Assembly (NCBI GenBank): GCA_964035575.1
Contig: OZ037863.1
Coordinates: forward strand, 1,404,001-1,468,000
DNA from: Rhynchopus sp. YZ270_cl-10
Lineage: Eukaryota; Euglenozoa; Diplonemea; Diplonemida; Diplonemidae
DNA length: 64,000 bases
Reading direction: 5' to 3'
Under the pieces are notes generated by a model. That model ran no database searches. It was not told the origin of the DNA and saw only the letters and a program-made list of their open reading frames with translations. Positions 34,311 to 44,882 of the stretch are shown piece by piece. The position numbers and the translations under genes are program-made. The stretch's first letter is position 1. Every line of letters starts with the position of its first letter.

Positions 34311-34936
34311 TGTAAATAGTACATGTAAATAATTATTACTCATGTATTGTTTACATTTTCCGCACCTCCCCTGTAGGGTAACCGAAGGTGAAGTGAGGTA
34401 TAGTATTGAAATTGATGTGGGTGAAGGGTCAATTTTACAAACTCGGATTTTGTGAAAATTTTTGGCCGAAAATGGGCCCCACCTAGTGACCGGGCTCATA
34501 TTTTCCAAAATTTAAGTGGTCAAAAAATTGTCCAATTTTCAACATCGACCCCACCACTTTCCGGACAGATTCCGGAAATGCCAAAAAATTGTGTTTTGGG
34601 TCACGAATCCGCACCCCGTCACCAAAAACCGGCAAAAAAAAGGGGGTGGAAATAAATAATTCGAATGCAAATAGTAATTGGATGTAAATAATAGCTGTGA
34701 ATAATTATATGTAAACAATACCTGTATGTAAACAATAGCTGGGAGGGGGGTTTAAAATAAAGTAGACTTTATTTTACAGCTCACTATAGAGTTTTCTATG
34801 GAGCTGTAAAATAAAGTTTTACTCCGTAAAATGTACTTTATACCCCACAGAACAGACTGTTCCCCACTTTTTTTTACCACCCACACATGCCGCGCACCAC
34901 GAAAAAAATGCTGGAAATGGAGCTGTACGAAGATTA

Positions 34937-35240
34937 TGGGTACTGGGTACTGGGTACTGGGTACTGGGTACTGGGTACTGGGTACTGGGTACTGGGTACT
35001 GGGTACTGGGTACTGGGTACTGGGTACTGGGTACTGGGTACTGGGTACTGGGTACTGGGTACTGGGTACTGGGTACTGGGTACTGGGTACTGGGTACTGG
35101 GTACTGGGTACTGGGTACTGGGTACTGGGTACTGGGTACTGGGTACTGGGTACTGGGTACTGGGTACTGGGTACTGGGTACTGGGTACTGGGTACTGGGT
35201 ACTGGGTACTGGGTACTGGGTACTGGGTACTGGGTACTGG
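34937..35240 (+). repeat. GGGTACT minisatellite, about 43 units
   Basis: Same 7-bp unit and same immediate flanks as the array at 31272-31896, but less than half as long. As there, the long frames across it are artefacts of the unit length. Confidence 0.97.
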
Positions 35241-35429
35241 TCTCCACTTTATTTTACTCGGATTTACGACGGATTGCACGATATCGTGTTTTTTATCGTC
35301 ATATAAAATTACGTATTAGTGAAAAATAAAGTAGCTTATTTTACTTGCCATGCCCAATGTGCACTCGTGTATTTTTTTTCCCCTCGCCTTCGGCTCGGGG
35401 AAAAAAATACACACACGTGCACATTGCCC

Positions 35430-36110
35430 CCCCGTAAAAAAACCTCTGGTTCCATCGTTCCCTTGAACTGTACTGTAGGGTGTGTCACAGATGCAGAGAC
35501 CCTGGGGGCTCAAGGGCCGTGGGAGACCAGAATGCGACTCAATTGGTCAAACGCCGAAGGAAAAGGAAGCATGCAGCGTGGCGAAAGAATAAAAGTAGCG
35601 TACCGTGCGCCTGCGGCGCAGCTTGCAGCCCACCCTTCCCATGACATAGTTTGGCTGTAAAAGTGTGCAATTTTAAGCGCATTTTCTTGAAATGTTGCGT
35701 ACCGTGGCTTCGCCAGAAACTTTCGTTTTATCAAAATATGGAAGTAAAATTTACGGTAACTTTCGATAATTACCAGCGACAGTGCCGGTTTATGGCGACA
35801 TTTTTTTAGAAATGTTGCGTACCGTGGCTTCGCCAGGAACTAGATGCCATGACCGCCGCTTCTTTTATAGATATACTGAGGTTACTGATAAGAGGCTGAC
35901 ACCCACTACGGCTTGTGGTTCACCCTCCCCACCTGCCTTTCACGATTTTGTGCATCAGAGGGGAGAAAGAGCCTCATCTTCTTGTACTGACAGGGAGTCG
36001 CGCGCGCGAAGCGCGCGCAGCGACCGCTTTTGCGGGGGGAAAGCTCGGGACCCCTTTTACCCTCTGATTTTTTTTTTCCATCGTTCCCCCCATTTAGGAA
36101 CCCGGCCGAG
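35430..36110. repeat. Composite of dispersed modules
   Basis: Contains the module AATGTTGCGTACCGTGGCTT twice (35692, 35813), the related CGTACCGTGCGCCTGCGGCG (35597) and a hairpin GCGCGCGAAGCGCGCG (36003). Much of 35500-36000 is the reverse complement of the interior of the hAT element at 11538-12146. No gene. Confidence 0.7.
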
Positions 36111-36199
36111 TTAGCATAATGCCTGGTTAGCGTGACTGAGTGTGGTGGACGCGTAATAATTTCTAGGGAAATGCTTTTATACCCGTTGGTATTATCCCT

Positions 36200-36500
36200 A
36201 AACAAACGTGCGATGCTGCTTATGGGTGTTATCGCAAGTATTTTTGAGGTATGACTTTCGATACACAATGACGACCATGTGGCCACGACGTAACCACTCG
36301 TCTCCAGTGAAGGTGATGATGTAGCATCCACGTTGGTCAGTACCCATTCCCAGGAGGTGATGGGACAGCATAAAGTGTACACTGTGTCAGTACCCAGTAC
36401 TGCATACAAAGCAAATTGTAGTTCTTTTTTCAATACTTCTTTGTCGTTATGCCCACTCTGTGTTCTTTTACAAGCTCACAGGATGGAAGCAATCTCTTTC
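36200..36500. repeat. Dispersed repeat, copy 2 (partner 11205-11520)
   Basis: Near-identical to the copy at 11205-11520. Here it runs on without interruption into the block shared with 26150, whereas at 11521 the continuation is broken by a hAT element, so this copy probably shows the older arrangement. Confidence 0.75.
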
Positions 36501-36514
36501 TGAGCTTTTTTGAA

Positions 36515-36990
36515 GCAATTTATTACAAAGGATTCCTGGAAAACGAATGGGTGCACAGGAGCTTGCACTACGCTGCTTCCTTTGCTGCGAGCTCTGATAT
36601 ACAGTGTCCTTCTGAACTAACGTTTTATTTAGGTACACTGTCATGAGAGCTGCGCGTTACGTCAATACTACCTTATTATTTGCTTTCATCCATGGCTGGC
36701 ATCGTACGTGGGTCAGTTGAGATGAATGCATAAACAACCAATCTTGATTTTATTTTGTATACTAAGCTGCGTTTAAGCATGTTGCAATTACTCTGTCTTG
36801 TGATTTTACTTTTTTCCCAGTGAGGCCAACAAAAAGAATACATGTCAGATGTTTTCTGTTCTTCTGAACTTGAGAGTACCGTTAAACTGTTGCGGCGACC
36901 GCCTGCGATGCACTGATCACGCACCAAGGTACACTATCTCCAGAGGTTGGTAACCACGAATGGGGTCCTCCGTTATATTGTTATTTCTTT
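36515..36990. repeat. Segmental duplication, copy 2 (partner 26150-26860)
   Basis: Same succession of blocks as at 26150-26860, somewhat shorter. It contains GGTACACTGTCATGAGAGCT, a form of a motif that recurs at 26279, 52344, 57037 and 57690. Confidence 0.7.
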
Positions 36991-37159
36991 CAAAGAGGGA
37001 CGTTCAACTTTTTCGGGTTTTTGCCTTCGAGGCAATAACCGAAATCACCTGATTTGCATTTCAGCAAAAAGTGCACATCTCCGGTAGCGGAACTTCCTCG
37101 CCCCTTGTTTTTAGACACTTAAGCATGTCCCCTTTCTCCCCCCCCCCCCCCCCCCCCTA

Positions 37160-38355
37160 GGGGGTCCGACTCCTAATAGACTTGTGTATAAAATTTCGTA
37201 CAAAAAACTCATTATTAAACTTCTGGTCATTTCCAAGGTAACTGCGGGTGAAACACACCCTCAGAGTGGGTCACAGGGGGCCTGTGGGCCGAAAAACGAC
37301 CCAGAAGCCACCCCAGAATACAAAAAAATGGAAAAAAATAGTGAAAAAACGGCTTTTTGGCGGTTTTGGCCATGTTGGGCAAAATAGCGGTTTTTCAAGA
37401 AAAAACCAAAAAAACGGTTATTTTTTGACATCACAAAACCTCCTTTGGCACAAATATACCCCAAAAGTGGCCTGTGAGTCCATTCCAACCTGTTTTGGAC
37501 ATATTTGACACTTTTGGAAGTGTTTTTTTGGTGTTTTTACGTCAAAAAACATACCCTGGCAATACCCTGACCGCGCTCCGGCAGCATTCCGGCATGCTGT
37601 TTGACCCATATAGGGGTCAAGAAATGGCCAAAAACCCCCGAAAAAGGACCCTGGGAACCCAGAGAGTTCCAAATTTCCACCACATCCCCACCCAAACACT
37701 GCAAAAACACGACAGAATATCGTCTTAAAAAACACACTTTTTTCAAAAAGGTCGTCAGACAGGCTCCATAATAGCCTTTTTGAAAAAAGTGTGTTTTTTA
37801 AGACGATATTCTGTCGTGTTTTTGCGGTGTTTGGGTGGGGATGTGGTGGAAATTTGGAACTATCTGGGTTCCCAGGGTCCTTTTTCGGGGGTTTTTGGCC
37901 ATTTCTTGACCCCTATATGGGTCAAACAGCATGCCGGAATGCTGCCGGAGCGCGGTCAGGGTATTGCCAGGGTATGTTTTTTGACGTAAAAACACCAAAA
38001 AAACACTTCCAAAAGTGTCAAATATGTCCAAAACAGGTTGGAATGGACTCACAGGCCACTTTTGGGGTATATTTGTGCCAAAGGAGGTTTTGTGATGTCA
38101 AAAAATAACCGTTTTTTTGGTTTTTTCTTGAAAAACCGCTATTTTGCCCAACATGGCCAAAACCGCCAAAAAGCCGTTTTTTCACTATTTTTTTCCATTT
38201 TTTTGTATTCTGGGGTGGCTTCTGGGTCGTTTTTCGGCCCACAGGCCCCCTGTGACCCACTCTGAGGGTGTGTTTCACCCGCAGTTACCTTGGAAATGAC
38301 CAGAAGTTTAATAATGAGTTTTTTGTACGGTAATTTTACTCACAGTCGGACCCCC
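37160..38355. mobile_element. Foldback element 1 of the TAGG chain
   Basis: Two arms of about 570 bp are nearly perfect inverted copies around a centre at 37765. The ends are GGGGGTCCGACTCC-like on the left and GTCGGACCCCC on the right, next to TA. Right of it come TA, a 16-base poly(C) and TATAGGG. The arms match the right half of element 3 and in part element 7. Frames of up to 105 codons recur in both arms but are low-complexity and mirrored, so not taken as genes. Confidence 0.88.
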
Positions 38356-38377
38356 TACCCCCCCCCCCCCCCCTATA

Positions 38378-39417
38378 GGGAGCACAGCGAGGCCCTTTTT
38401 TCTGTAACACTTAACAAAAAATCATGAAAAAGTGTAAAAAAAAAATCCGAAAACACAAAACCACCCCAGAAAACACATTTGTGGCACTATTTCTTACTTT
38501 TTGATGCCTTTTGGCACTTCCCCCCCCGATTTTTTGACACTTTTTGACACGTTTTCACCCAATTTCCCCCTTCTCTGAGGGTATTTGATAGCAGGGCGAT
38601 TTATAAAGAAATTCAAAAATTTAAAATAGTCCAAAACAAGAGGAAAAGTGGGGTTTTCCAGTCAGATGTGTGCACAGAGTGATTTCTGGGGGGTTTTGGG
38701 GCCAAAAGTCCAGTTTTTTCAATGTCTTCGCTGAAAATATTGAATTTTTTTTATACACAAAAACCGCATTTTAGCCGGGAGGGGCCAACCGTTACACAAC
38801 CGTTACACACCTTCTATTTGGACCTCCGGGCACCAAAATCGACTAGAAAATGGTTGTAAATACGATTTTTCAACCCCCATAAGGTATCTAAGATCAACCC
38901 CGGGGGTATTGGTGCCTTCTATGGACGTTTTGTGGGCGATTTTTGGGTTTTGGAATGACGAAAAGGCCTAAAAAACGAGGTAAAAACTGCCCCCTTTTCT
39001 GTCTCATCCACTCAAATACACGCTCGGGCCCCAATCTGGACGCCCAAAAGCTTCGAAACCCACATATTTCCACTGCCGGACCTCACCGGAGGGGACGTGG
39101 GGTGGTTTTCGGCACCTTAGAAGAAAAACTGTGCTCCCGGATCCATTTTTTTGAAAGCGTTACATTCCTAGAGGAAATCTTACTAAAATCTTACTATTTT
39201 CGGAGCCGTTTTTTCGAAAAAAAGTGATTTTTTTTCGAAAATAAACGCTCAGTTTTGGTTGTTTGGGGTTTCATTGGGCAGAATCGACGAATTTTAGGCC
39301 ACTTTGGGACCAGGTAGACCCACCTTGGCGGGTTTTATGACTTTTTTTCAAAAAATTCTTGAAAAAACACGAGCGTTACAGAGGGTACTTAAGGATTTCC
39401 TTAAGGGCTGTGCCCCC
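38378..39417. mobile_element. Element 2 of the TAGG chain
   Basis: Begins GGGAGCACAGCGAGGCCC after TATA and ends GGGCTGTGCCCCC before TA plus poly(C), so the ends are imperfectly inverted. The interior has no internal repeat and no recognised gene (one plus frame 38943-39227 of 94 codons is without similarity I know). Confidence 0.6.
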
Positions 39418-39448
39418 TACCCCCCCCCTAGGGTCTATCAAAAGCTAG

Positions 39449-40984
39449 CAGGCCTGACGCTAACCATCATCCATCAACCCACGGAAAATGGCTTTCCCCC
39501 CCCCGACCATAAACCATCATCCCACCATCAACCCACCACAAAAACACCCATTTTTTTTTCAAAAATAATTTTGTTTCTGCGTTGTTAGCCAGGCCTTTTG
39601 CTAACCATCATGCCATCATCCCACGTTTTTGGGGGATTTTTTTTCCCCCTTCATCATGCCACCATCATGCCACGGGGGGTGCATGATGGCATGATGGCAT
39701 GATGGCATGATGGCATGATGGCATGATGGCATGATGGCATGATGGCATGATGGCATGATGGCATGATGGCATGATGGCATGATGGCATGATGGCATGATG
39801 GCATGATGGCATGATGGCATGATGGCATGATGGCATGATGGCATGATGGCATGATGGCATGATGGCATGATGGCATGATGGCATGATGGCATGATGGCAT
39901 GATGGCATGATGGCATGATGGCATGATGGCATGATGGCATGATGGCATGATGGCATGATGGCATGATGGCATGATGGCATGATGGCATGATGGCATGATG
40001 GCATGATGGCATGATGGCATGATGGCATGATGGCATGATGGCATGATGGCATGATGGCATGATGGCATGATGGCATGATGGCATGATGGCATGATGGCAT
40101 GATGGCATGATGGCATGATGGCATGATGGCATGATGGCATGATGGCATGATGGCATGATGGCATGATGGCATGATGGCATGATGGCATGATGGCATGATG
40201 GCATGATGGCATGATGGCATGATGGCATGATGGCATGATGGCATGATGGCATGATGGCATGATGGCATGATGGCATGATGGCATGATGGCATGATGGCAT
40301 GATGGCATGATGGCATGATGGCATGATGGCATGATGGCATGATGGCATGATGGCATGATGGCATGATGACATGATGGCATGATGGCATGATGGCATGATG
40401 GCATGATGGCATGATGGCATGATGGCATGATGGCATGATGGCATGATGGCATGATGGCATGATGGCATGATGGCATGATGGCATGATGGCATGATGGCAT
40501 GATGACATGATGGAAAAAGTTGCGTACCGTGGCTTCGCCAGTAACCTTTGGGTACCATGACCGCTGCTTTACCGATAAGAAGGCTGATACCCAATGCGGA
40601 TTCTGGACGGCCACCTGCACTGGCCACCGAAGAGTACAATGCACAGGGAAAGAGCAAATGTCGCTGATTCGGAGGAACTCTGACCGGGCTTGGGGAACAT
40701 GCGTCTCTCCGCCGGAGGCCACGAGAAGGAGCTTTGCAGGGGTTTTCGCGCGAAGCGCGAAAAATATTTTTTGGACCATCAACGGAACTTTTTCAAACCC
40801 AAAATCCTGGCGGCGGGGCTGACCAAGTTTTCAAAAAATAAAAATCGTGTGTTTTTGTCAGTGGTGTGGAGTGTTGCGTGAGGTCAAAAAACAGGCGCGG
40901 AAAAATTTTTTTTTAGCTTTCCCCCCCCATATTCGACCATCATCCCACGATTTCCCAAAATTCGAAAAGTTAGCGTCAGGCCTG
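39449..40984. mobile_element. MULE-like non-autonomous element, TSD AAAAGCTAG
   Basis: CAGGCCTGACGCTAAC and GTTAGCGTCAGGCCTG are perfect 16-bp inverted ends flanked by the 9-bp direct repeat AAAAGCTAG (39440-39448, 40985-40993). Nine-base duplications are the rule for Mutator-like elements, hence the tentative name. The interior contains an 8-bp minisatellite and a copy of the GCGTACCGTGGCTTCGCC module. No transposase. Confidence 0.85.
39682..40512. repeat. GATGGCAT minisatellite, about 104 units
   Basis: An almost perfect 8-bp tandem array; GATGACAT variants occur at about 40367 and 40501. The long minus-strand frames (repeating MPSCHHAI) are consequences of the repeat. It lies inside the MULE-like element. 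Confidence 0.97.
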
Positions 40985-41793
40985 AAAAGCTAGTGGCAAA
41001 CGTCATTTTTTAAGAAACCCCAACCACGGCTCTCATAGTGTTTCTGACCATACCAACCCACCCACACACCCCCCAAAACCGCCTCAGGCCCCGAGTTTAC
41101 CCTTTTTTGGCACTTTAGTGGCCCTGATTTTAAAAATTCGAAAAAAAAAAATGGGTGTCCATGATTTCGTACCTTTCCACCCCTCTTTGGTAAAAGTGTG
41201 TTTTTTAAGACGATTTTCTGTCGTGTTTTTGCGGTGTTTGGGTGGGGATGTGGTGGAAATTCGGACCCATCTGGGCTCCCAGGGTCCTTTTTCGGGGGTT
41301 TTTGGCCATTTCTTGACCCCTATATGGGTCAAACATCATGCCAGAGTGGCTGCCAGGGTCCTGCCAGGGTATTGCCAGGGTATTTTTTGATGTAAAAACA
41401 CCAAAAAAACACTTCCAAAAGTGTCAAATATGTCCGAAACAGGTTGGAATGGACTCACAGGCCACTTTTGGGGTATATTTGTGCCAAAGGAGGCTTTGTG
41501 ATGTCAAAAAATATGCCGTTTTTTGGTTTTTTTCTTGAAAAATCGCTGTTTTGCCCAACATGGCCAAAACGTGGAAAAAGCCGTTTTTTCACTATTTTTT
41601 TCCATTTTTTTGTATTCTGGGGTGGCTTCTGGGTCGTTTTTCGGCCCACAGGCCCCCTGTGACCCACTCTGAGGGTGTTTTTCACCCGCAGTTGTCTTGG
41701 AGATGACCAGAAGTTTAATAATGAGTTTTTTGTACGAAATTTTATACACAAGTCTATTAGGAGTCGGACCCCCTACCCCCCCCCCCCCCCCTA

Positions 41794-42630
41794 GGCATAC
41801 TGTGCAGGCGAGTAAAAAAAACTCGCCTACTCGCCAAAAACTCGCCTAAAACTCGCCCATTTTTGGGGGGCGAGTTTTGGCGAGTTTTTTTTTTTGGTAG
41901 GGATTTTACCTTGGGAAAAGTGTACACACGAAAATATGAGGGAAATTGAGTTTTGAAGAGAAAATTTTTTTCGTTCCACTTGAACAAGACCTCTGCAGTT
42001 TGCTTTGTAGGCAGTACCACCAGTCCAGCTGTACCTTCTGCGGATCCATGAAGCTTGCACAGATGGGTGCGATGTAGTCGTGGGGAAATACCGCCAAAGG
42101 GGTGGCCTGCAGGGTTGCCATTTACCGGCATGACGAGGACATTGTTGGTATAGCGAGTGTAGCGCCCCGGCTCATGTCTTCGTCATCCTCAGGATTGTAG
42201 CACGTCTTGTCCCCCGGGATCTATGGCACGCTTGGATCTTCCCCTGGAGCAAATGTTTACATACATGCCTGTCAGCCACTGCCGTGACATGGTTGCCTTT
42301 AGACGTACAAGTGACACAATTTCAATTTTTTTGTGTGTTTTCGAGTGGCATGTTGTCATCAGTCACCCCCGCCCTCCATTTTCACATCCTGGTGCACATT
42401 TTCACCCCCAAGGTGCGTATGTGCACCAGGATTTGCACCCAAATGTGGGCGAGTTTAGGCGAGTTTAGGCGAGTTTTTGGCGAGTTTAGGCGAGTTTTGG
42501 CGAGTTTTTGGCGAGTTTTGGCGAGTAATAGGCGAGTAATGGGCGAGTAGGGCGAGTTTTTGGCGAGTTTTTCCTGAAAATCAGGAAAACGAAAAACTCG
42601 CCTAAAAACGGCTCGCCTGCACAGTATGCC
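41794..42630. mobile_element. Element 4 of the TAGG chain, with GGCGAGTTT arrays and captured sequence
   Basis: GGCATACTGTGCAGGCGAG at the left and CTCGCCTGCACAGTATGCC-type sequence at the right, each next to TA. Arms are tandem GGCGAGTTTT/AACTCGCC units. The unique core (41900-42420) reads on the minus strand as ordinary protein-like sequence over about 100 codons (NGNPAGHPFGGISPRLHRTH, CLQSKLQRSCSSGTKK in another frame), suggesting a captured host-gene fragment. No transposase. Confidence 0.75.
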
Positions 42631-43649
42631 TAGGGGGGGTCATATCCTGTATTAAAAGTGTGAGAAAATGACATTTTTCAAAATGTTGTCAAAAGCGATT
42701 ATAAGGTAAAAAAAAGTAGAAAATCCACCCCACAGGCCCAAAAAAATGTGGTGTGCCCCGCTTTCTACCCTTTTTGTGCCTCTCAGGTACCCAAATCGCA
42801 GCTTTTTAAAAATTGCCTACCACTGGTACCTGAGTGCCCCCCTGGTTTGCCCTTCAGGTTGACTATGGAACAGAAAACACCCCAATATGGCCCAGAACAT
42901 AAAGCAAAGGGTATATTTCACCCTCAAAACCCCACGGGAGACCCACAAAACCGTTACTGGGGTGTTTCGTGACACCTGTTGGTGCTCAAAGCTCATAAAA
43001 CCTGAAACACCGGTCAGGCAGTGAAAATAGGCCAAAACAGGCCAAAATAGCCTGAAAATGGCCTAAAAACGCCCATATTTTATTTCAAACACCCAGAAAG
43101 TTGCAGAAACCCGATTCCAGGGTGGTCCTGGGCACCTGTGGGGGCGCATGCCCCATAAAACATCAAAAAAACGGTGTGGAACTGGTGTGGGAGGGCGTTT
43201 TTGCAATTTGCCCACAAATTGACCACGTCAGGTACCACTGGTAGGCAATTTTTTAAAAACCGCGATTTGGGTACCTGAGAGGCACAAAAAGGGTGGAAAG
43301 CGGGGCACACCACATTTTTTTGGGCCTGTGGGGTGGATTTTCTTGGTTTTTACCCTTTTTGTGGGGTTTTTGGGCATTTTTGAAAAATGTCATTTTCTCA
43401 CATAGATATGACCCAGTGTTCCTAATTTTGCGTTTAAAACGTTTAAAACGTTTTAAACGTTTTAAATTATTTAAAACGCGTTTTAAACGTTTTAAACGTT
43501 TTAAACGTTTAAAACTCGAATAAAAAACGGGTGACAGTTCTGCACAAAAAAACGTAAAAAAAGTGGGGGGAATTTTTCGAATTTTTTTTTTCTGTATCAA
43601 AAATCATAGTTTTGGTGCATCTGGGGTCAATTTAGCCTGGTTTTTCTTG

Positions 43650-43928
43650 GTTTCTCCTGCTAACTTGTTTCCTGTACGGTACCCTAATGAGTGCGCTAAA
43701 ACCTGGCTGATCAAGCGCTTGGTGCCAGCATTTGATGTGTCAAAAATTCCCAGCGGGTTCCAGATGGGTAACAGGGTACTTAAGGCTGAGTATGACAGGG
43801 TCATGGTTCCTGTGAGAGCAGCCCTAGCAAAGAGCCTGCACATCTCGGTATACGTTGATGGCTGGAAGGCGCACAACGACGAGAAGGTGTTCACCCTTGT
43901 CGCGAGGGTGCGGATGCCCGCCCTGTAA
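43650..43928 (+). pseudogene. hAT transposase fragment
   Basis: The frame reads AKTWLIKRLVPAFDVSKIPS and then HISVYVDGWKAHNDEKVFTL. This matches the stretch of hAT transposases that leads to the first catalytic Asp (the DGW motif, here present). It ends at a stop at 43926-43928; the rest of the RNase H-like core, the insertion domain and the dimerisation part are missing. Remnant of the gene that once lay between these ends. Confidence 0.7.
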
Positions 43929-44392
43929 GCACAAAAGTTTTGGAGGAGGACTTGCACAATGCGGAGGAGATCTGCACGCACCTGCATGAGAAAAAGATAA
44001 GTTGAGTGGGCTAGTGTGTGATGGGGACACCATGGGACACCACTGTGTCTTCTCTGTCCACAACAGCAGCGGCGGACGACCTGGAGAAGTTCATGCGGGT
44101 GGAGGACTCCCCTGGTAGAGCTGCTGCGATATCGACTAAGCTACCTGCAGGCGACAGCTGGCTTGCCGGAGCGATAGAGACTGTGGAGGAGACGGGAGCC
44201 TATCGCCACAGCGTACGCGCACCCTTACTGGACCACGACCCCGTGTCACCGTGGGAGTGGGATCGTACGCTGAATGACGTGCTGATCACCAGAAATACCG
44301 GGTGTCAGCAAGAGTGACTCTGCAAGCAGCGAAGAGAACCGGCAAAGGACGGAACTGGCTCTTGCGGCTCTGCCACCCCACACGGGACGCGT

Positions 44393-44597
44393 CTACACAG
44401 ACAGATCCTTGCACACGGTAAACAGAACACTACGCGCTTCACTGACTACCAGATCAGCGCACCCCCAAGGAGGAGTGGGGGCCATCTTCTACCACAACGA
44501 CGGCTCCACTACACCAAAGGGGGCACACCAAGCATCCAGTGGCGCAGGCACACTCTGCTCGGCCTATCAGGCAGAGCTGGTAGCACCTTGTAATTAG
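44393..44597 (+). pseudogene. RNase H fragment of a LINE-type element
   Basis: The frame reads RVYTDRSLHTVN, then GGVGAIFYHNDGSTTPKG and SGAGTLCSAYQAELVA. This is the first strand-and-Asp block (usual form VYTDGS) and the Glu block (YxAELxAL) of type I RNase H as found at the end of LINE polyproteins. No reverse transcriptase remains. A stop follows at 44595-44597. Confidence 0.65.
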
Positions 44598-44882
44598 ACA
44601 CCATGCGGTGTCTAATTACACCGTGCCTGCTGCCACTGAAAAGTTCAGCAAAGAGGAAAATACCACATTTTTTCGCAAAGACATTTTTTTTTGCCTGTAA
44701 AAAAAAAAAATTTTTTTTTTTTTTTGCCTGAAAAGCCAAAATTCACCACCGTTTTTTATTCGAGTTTAAAACGTTTAAAACAGTTTAAAACGTTTAGAAT
44801 TTAAAACGTTTAAAACGTTTAGTTTAAAACTAGCGTTAGGAACACTGATATGACCCCCCCTACCCCCCCCCCCCCCCTAGGG

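Larger units (their letters stand above)
32187..34752. mobile_element. Element inserted in copy 2, TSD TAA
   Basis: AACCCCCTCACAGCTATTGT at the left is inverted at the right as ACAATAGCTGGGAGGGGGGTT; TAA flanks both. Copy 1 gives the empty site (GTAAAATAAAG). Both arms have TGTAAATAAT-type units. The interior contains two further inverted-repeat blocks (32253-33197 and 33224-34310). A 3-bp TAA duplication suits PIF/Harbinger, but no transposase is present. Confidence 0.8.
32134..35306. mobile_element. Inverted-repeat element with the GGGTACT minisatellite, copy 2, split by another element
   Basis: The left end matches copy 1 up to CCGCGTAAAA (32188). Sequence then jumps to an inserted element and resumes at 34753 with TAAAATAAAGTAGAC exactly where copy 1 continues. 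The right end is the same as copy 1. The minisatellite is at 34937-35240. Confidence 0.85.
39431..41773. mobile_element. Element 3 of the TAGG chain
   Basis: Begins with GGGTCTATCAAAAGCTAG after TA; ends CTATTAGGAGTCGGACCCCC before TA plus a 16-base poly(C). The right 580 bp match the right arm of element 1, but the left part is different, so it is a half-foldback or a recombinant. It is interrupted by the element at 39449-40984. Confidence 0.65.
43414..44847. mobile_element. hAT element with transposase and LINE fragments, TSD ATATGACC
   Basis: Ends CAGTGTTCCTAA and TTAGGAACACTG with ATATGACC on both sides (43406-43413, 44848-44855). Both subterminal arms consist of CGTTTAAAACGTTTAAAACG-like arrays. 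The interior joins a piece of a hAT transposase (43650-43928) to a piece of an RNase H gene of non-LTR retrotransposon type (44393-44597), so it is a chimera and cannot move on its own. Confidence 0.92.
42633..44860. mobile_element. Foldback element 5 of the TAGG chain, split by a hAT element
   Basis: Starts GGGGGGGTCATATC and ends GATATGACCCCCCC, next to TA on both sides. The left arm (42720-42840, AAATGTGGTGTGCCCCGCTT) is inverted at 43200-43330. The hAT element at 43414-44847 sits 13 bases inside the right end. To the right come TA and a 15-base poly(C). Confidence 0.82.

Noticed and set aside
37791-38108. 105-codon frame in the arm of foldback element 1, repeated in element 3
   Set aside because: Mirrored in both arms, rich in Phe and Gly from low-complexity DNA, and not conserved as protein in element 7.
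39616-40782. Frames of up to 388 codons over the GATGGCAT array
   Set aside because: The repeating MPSCHHAI peptide results from the 8-bp unit; flanking parts show no domain.
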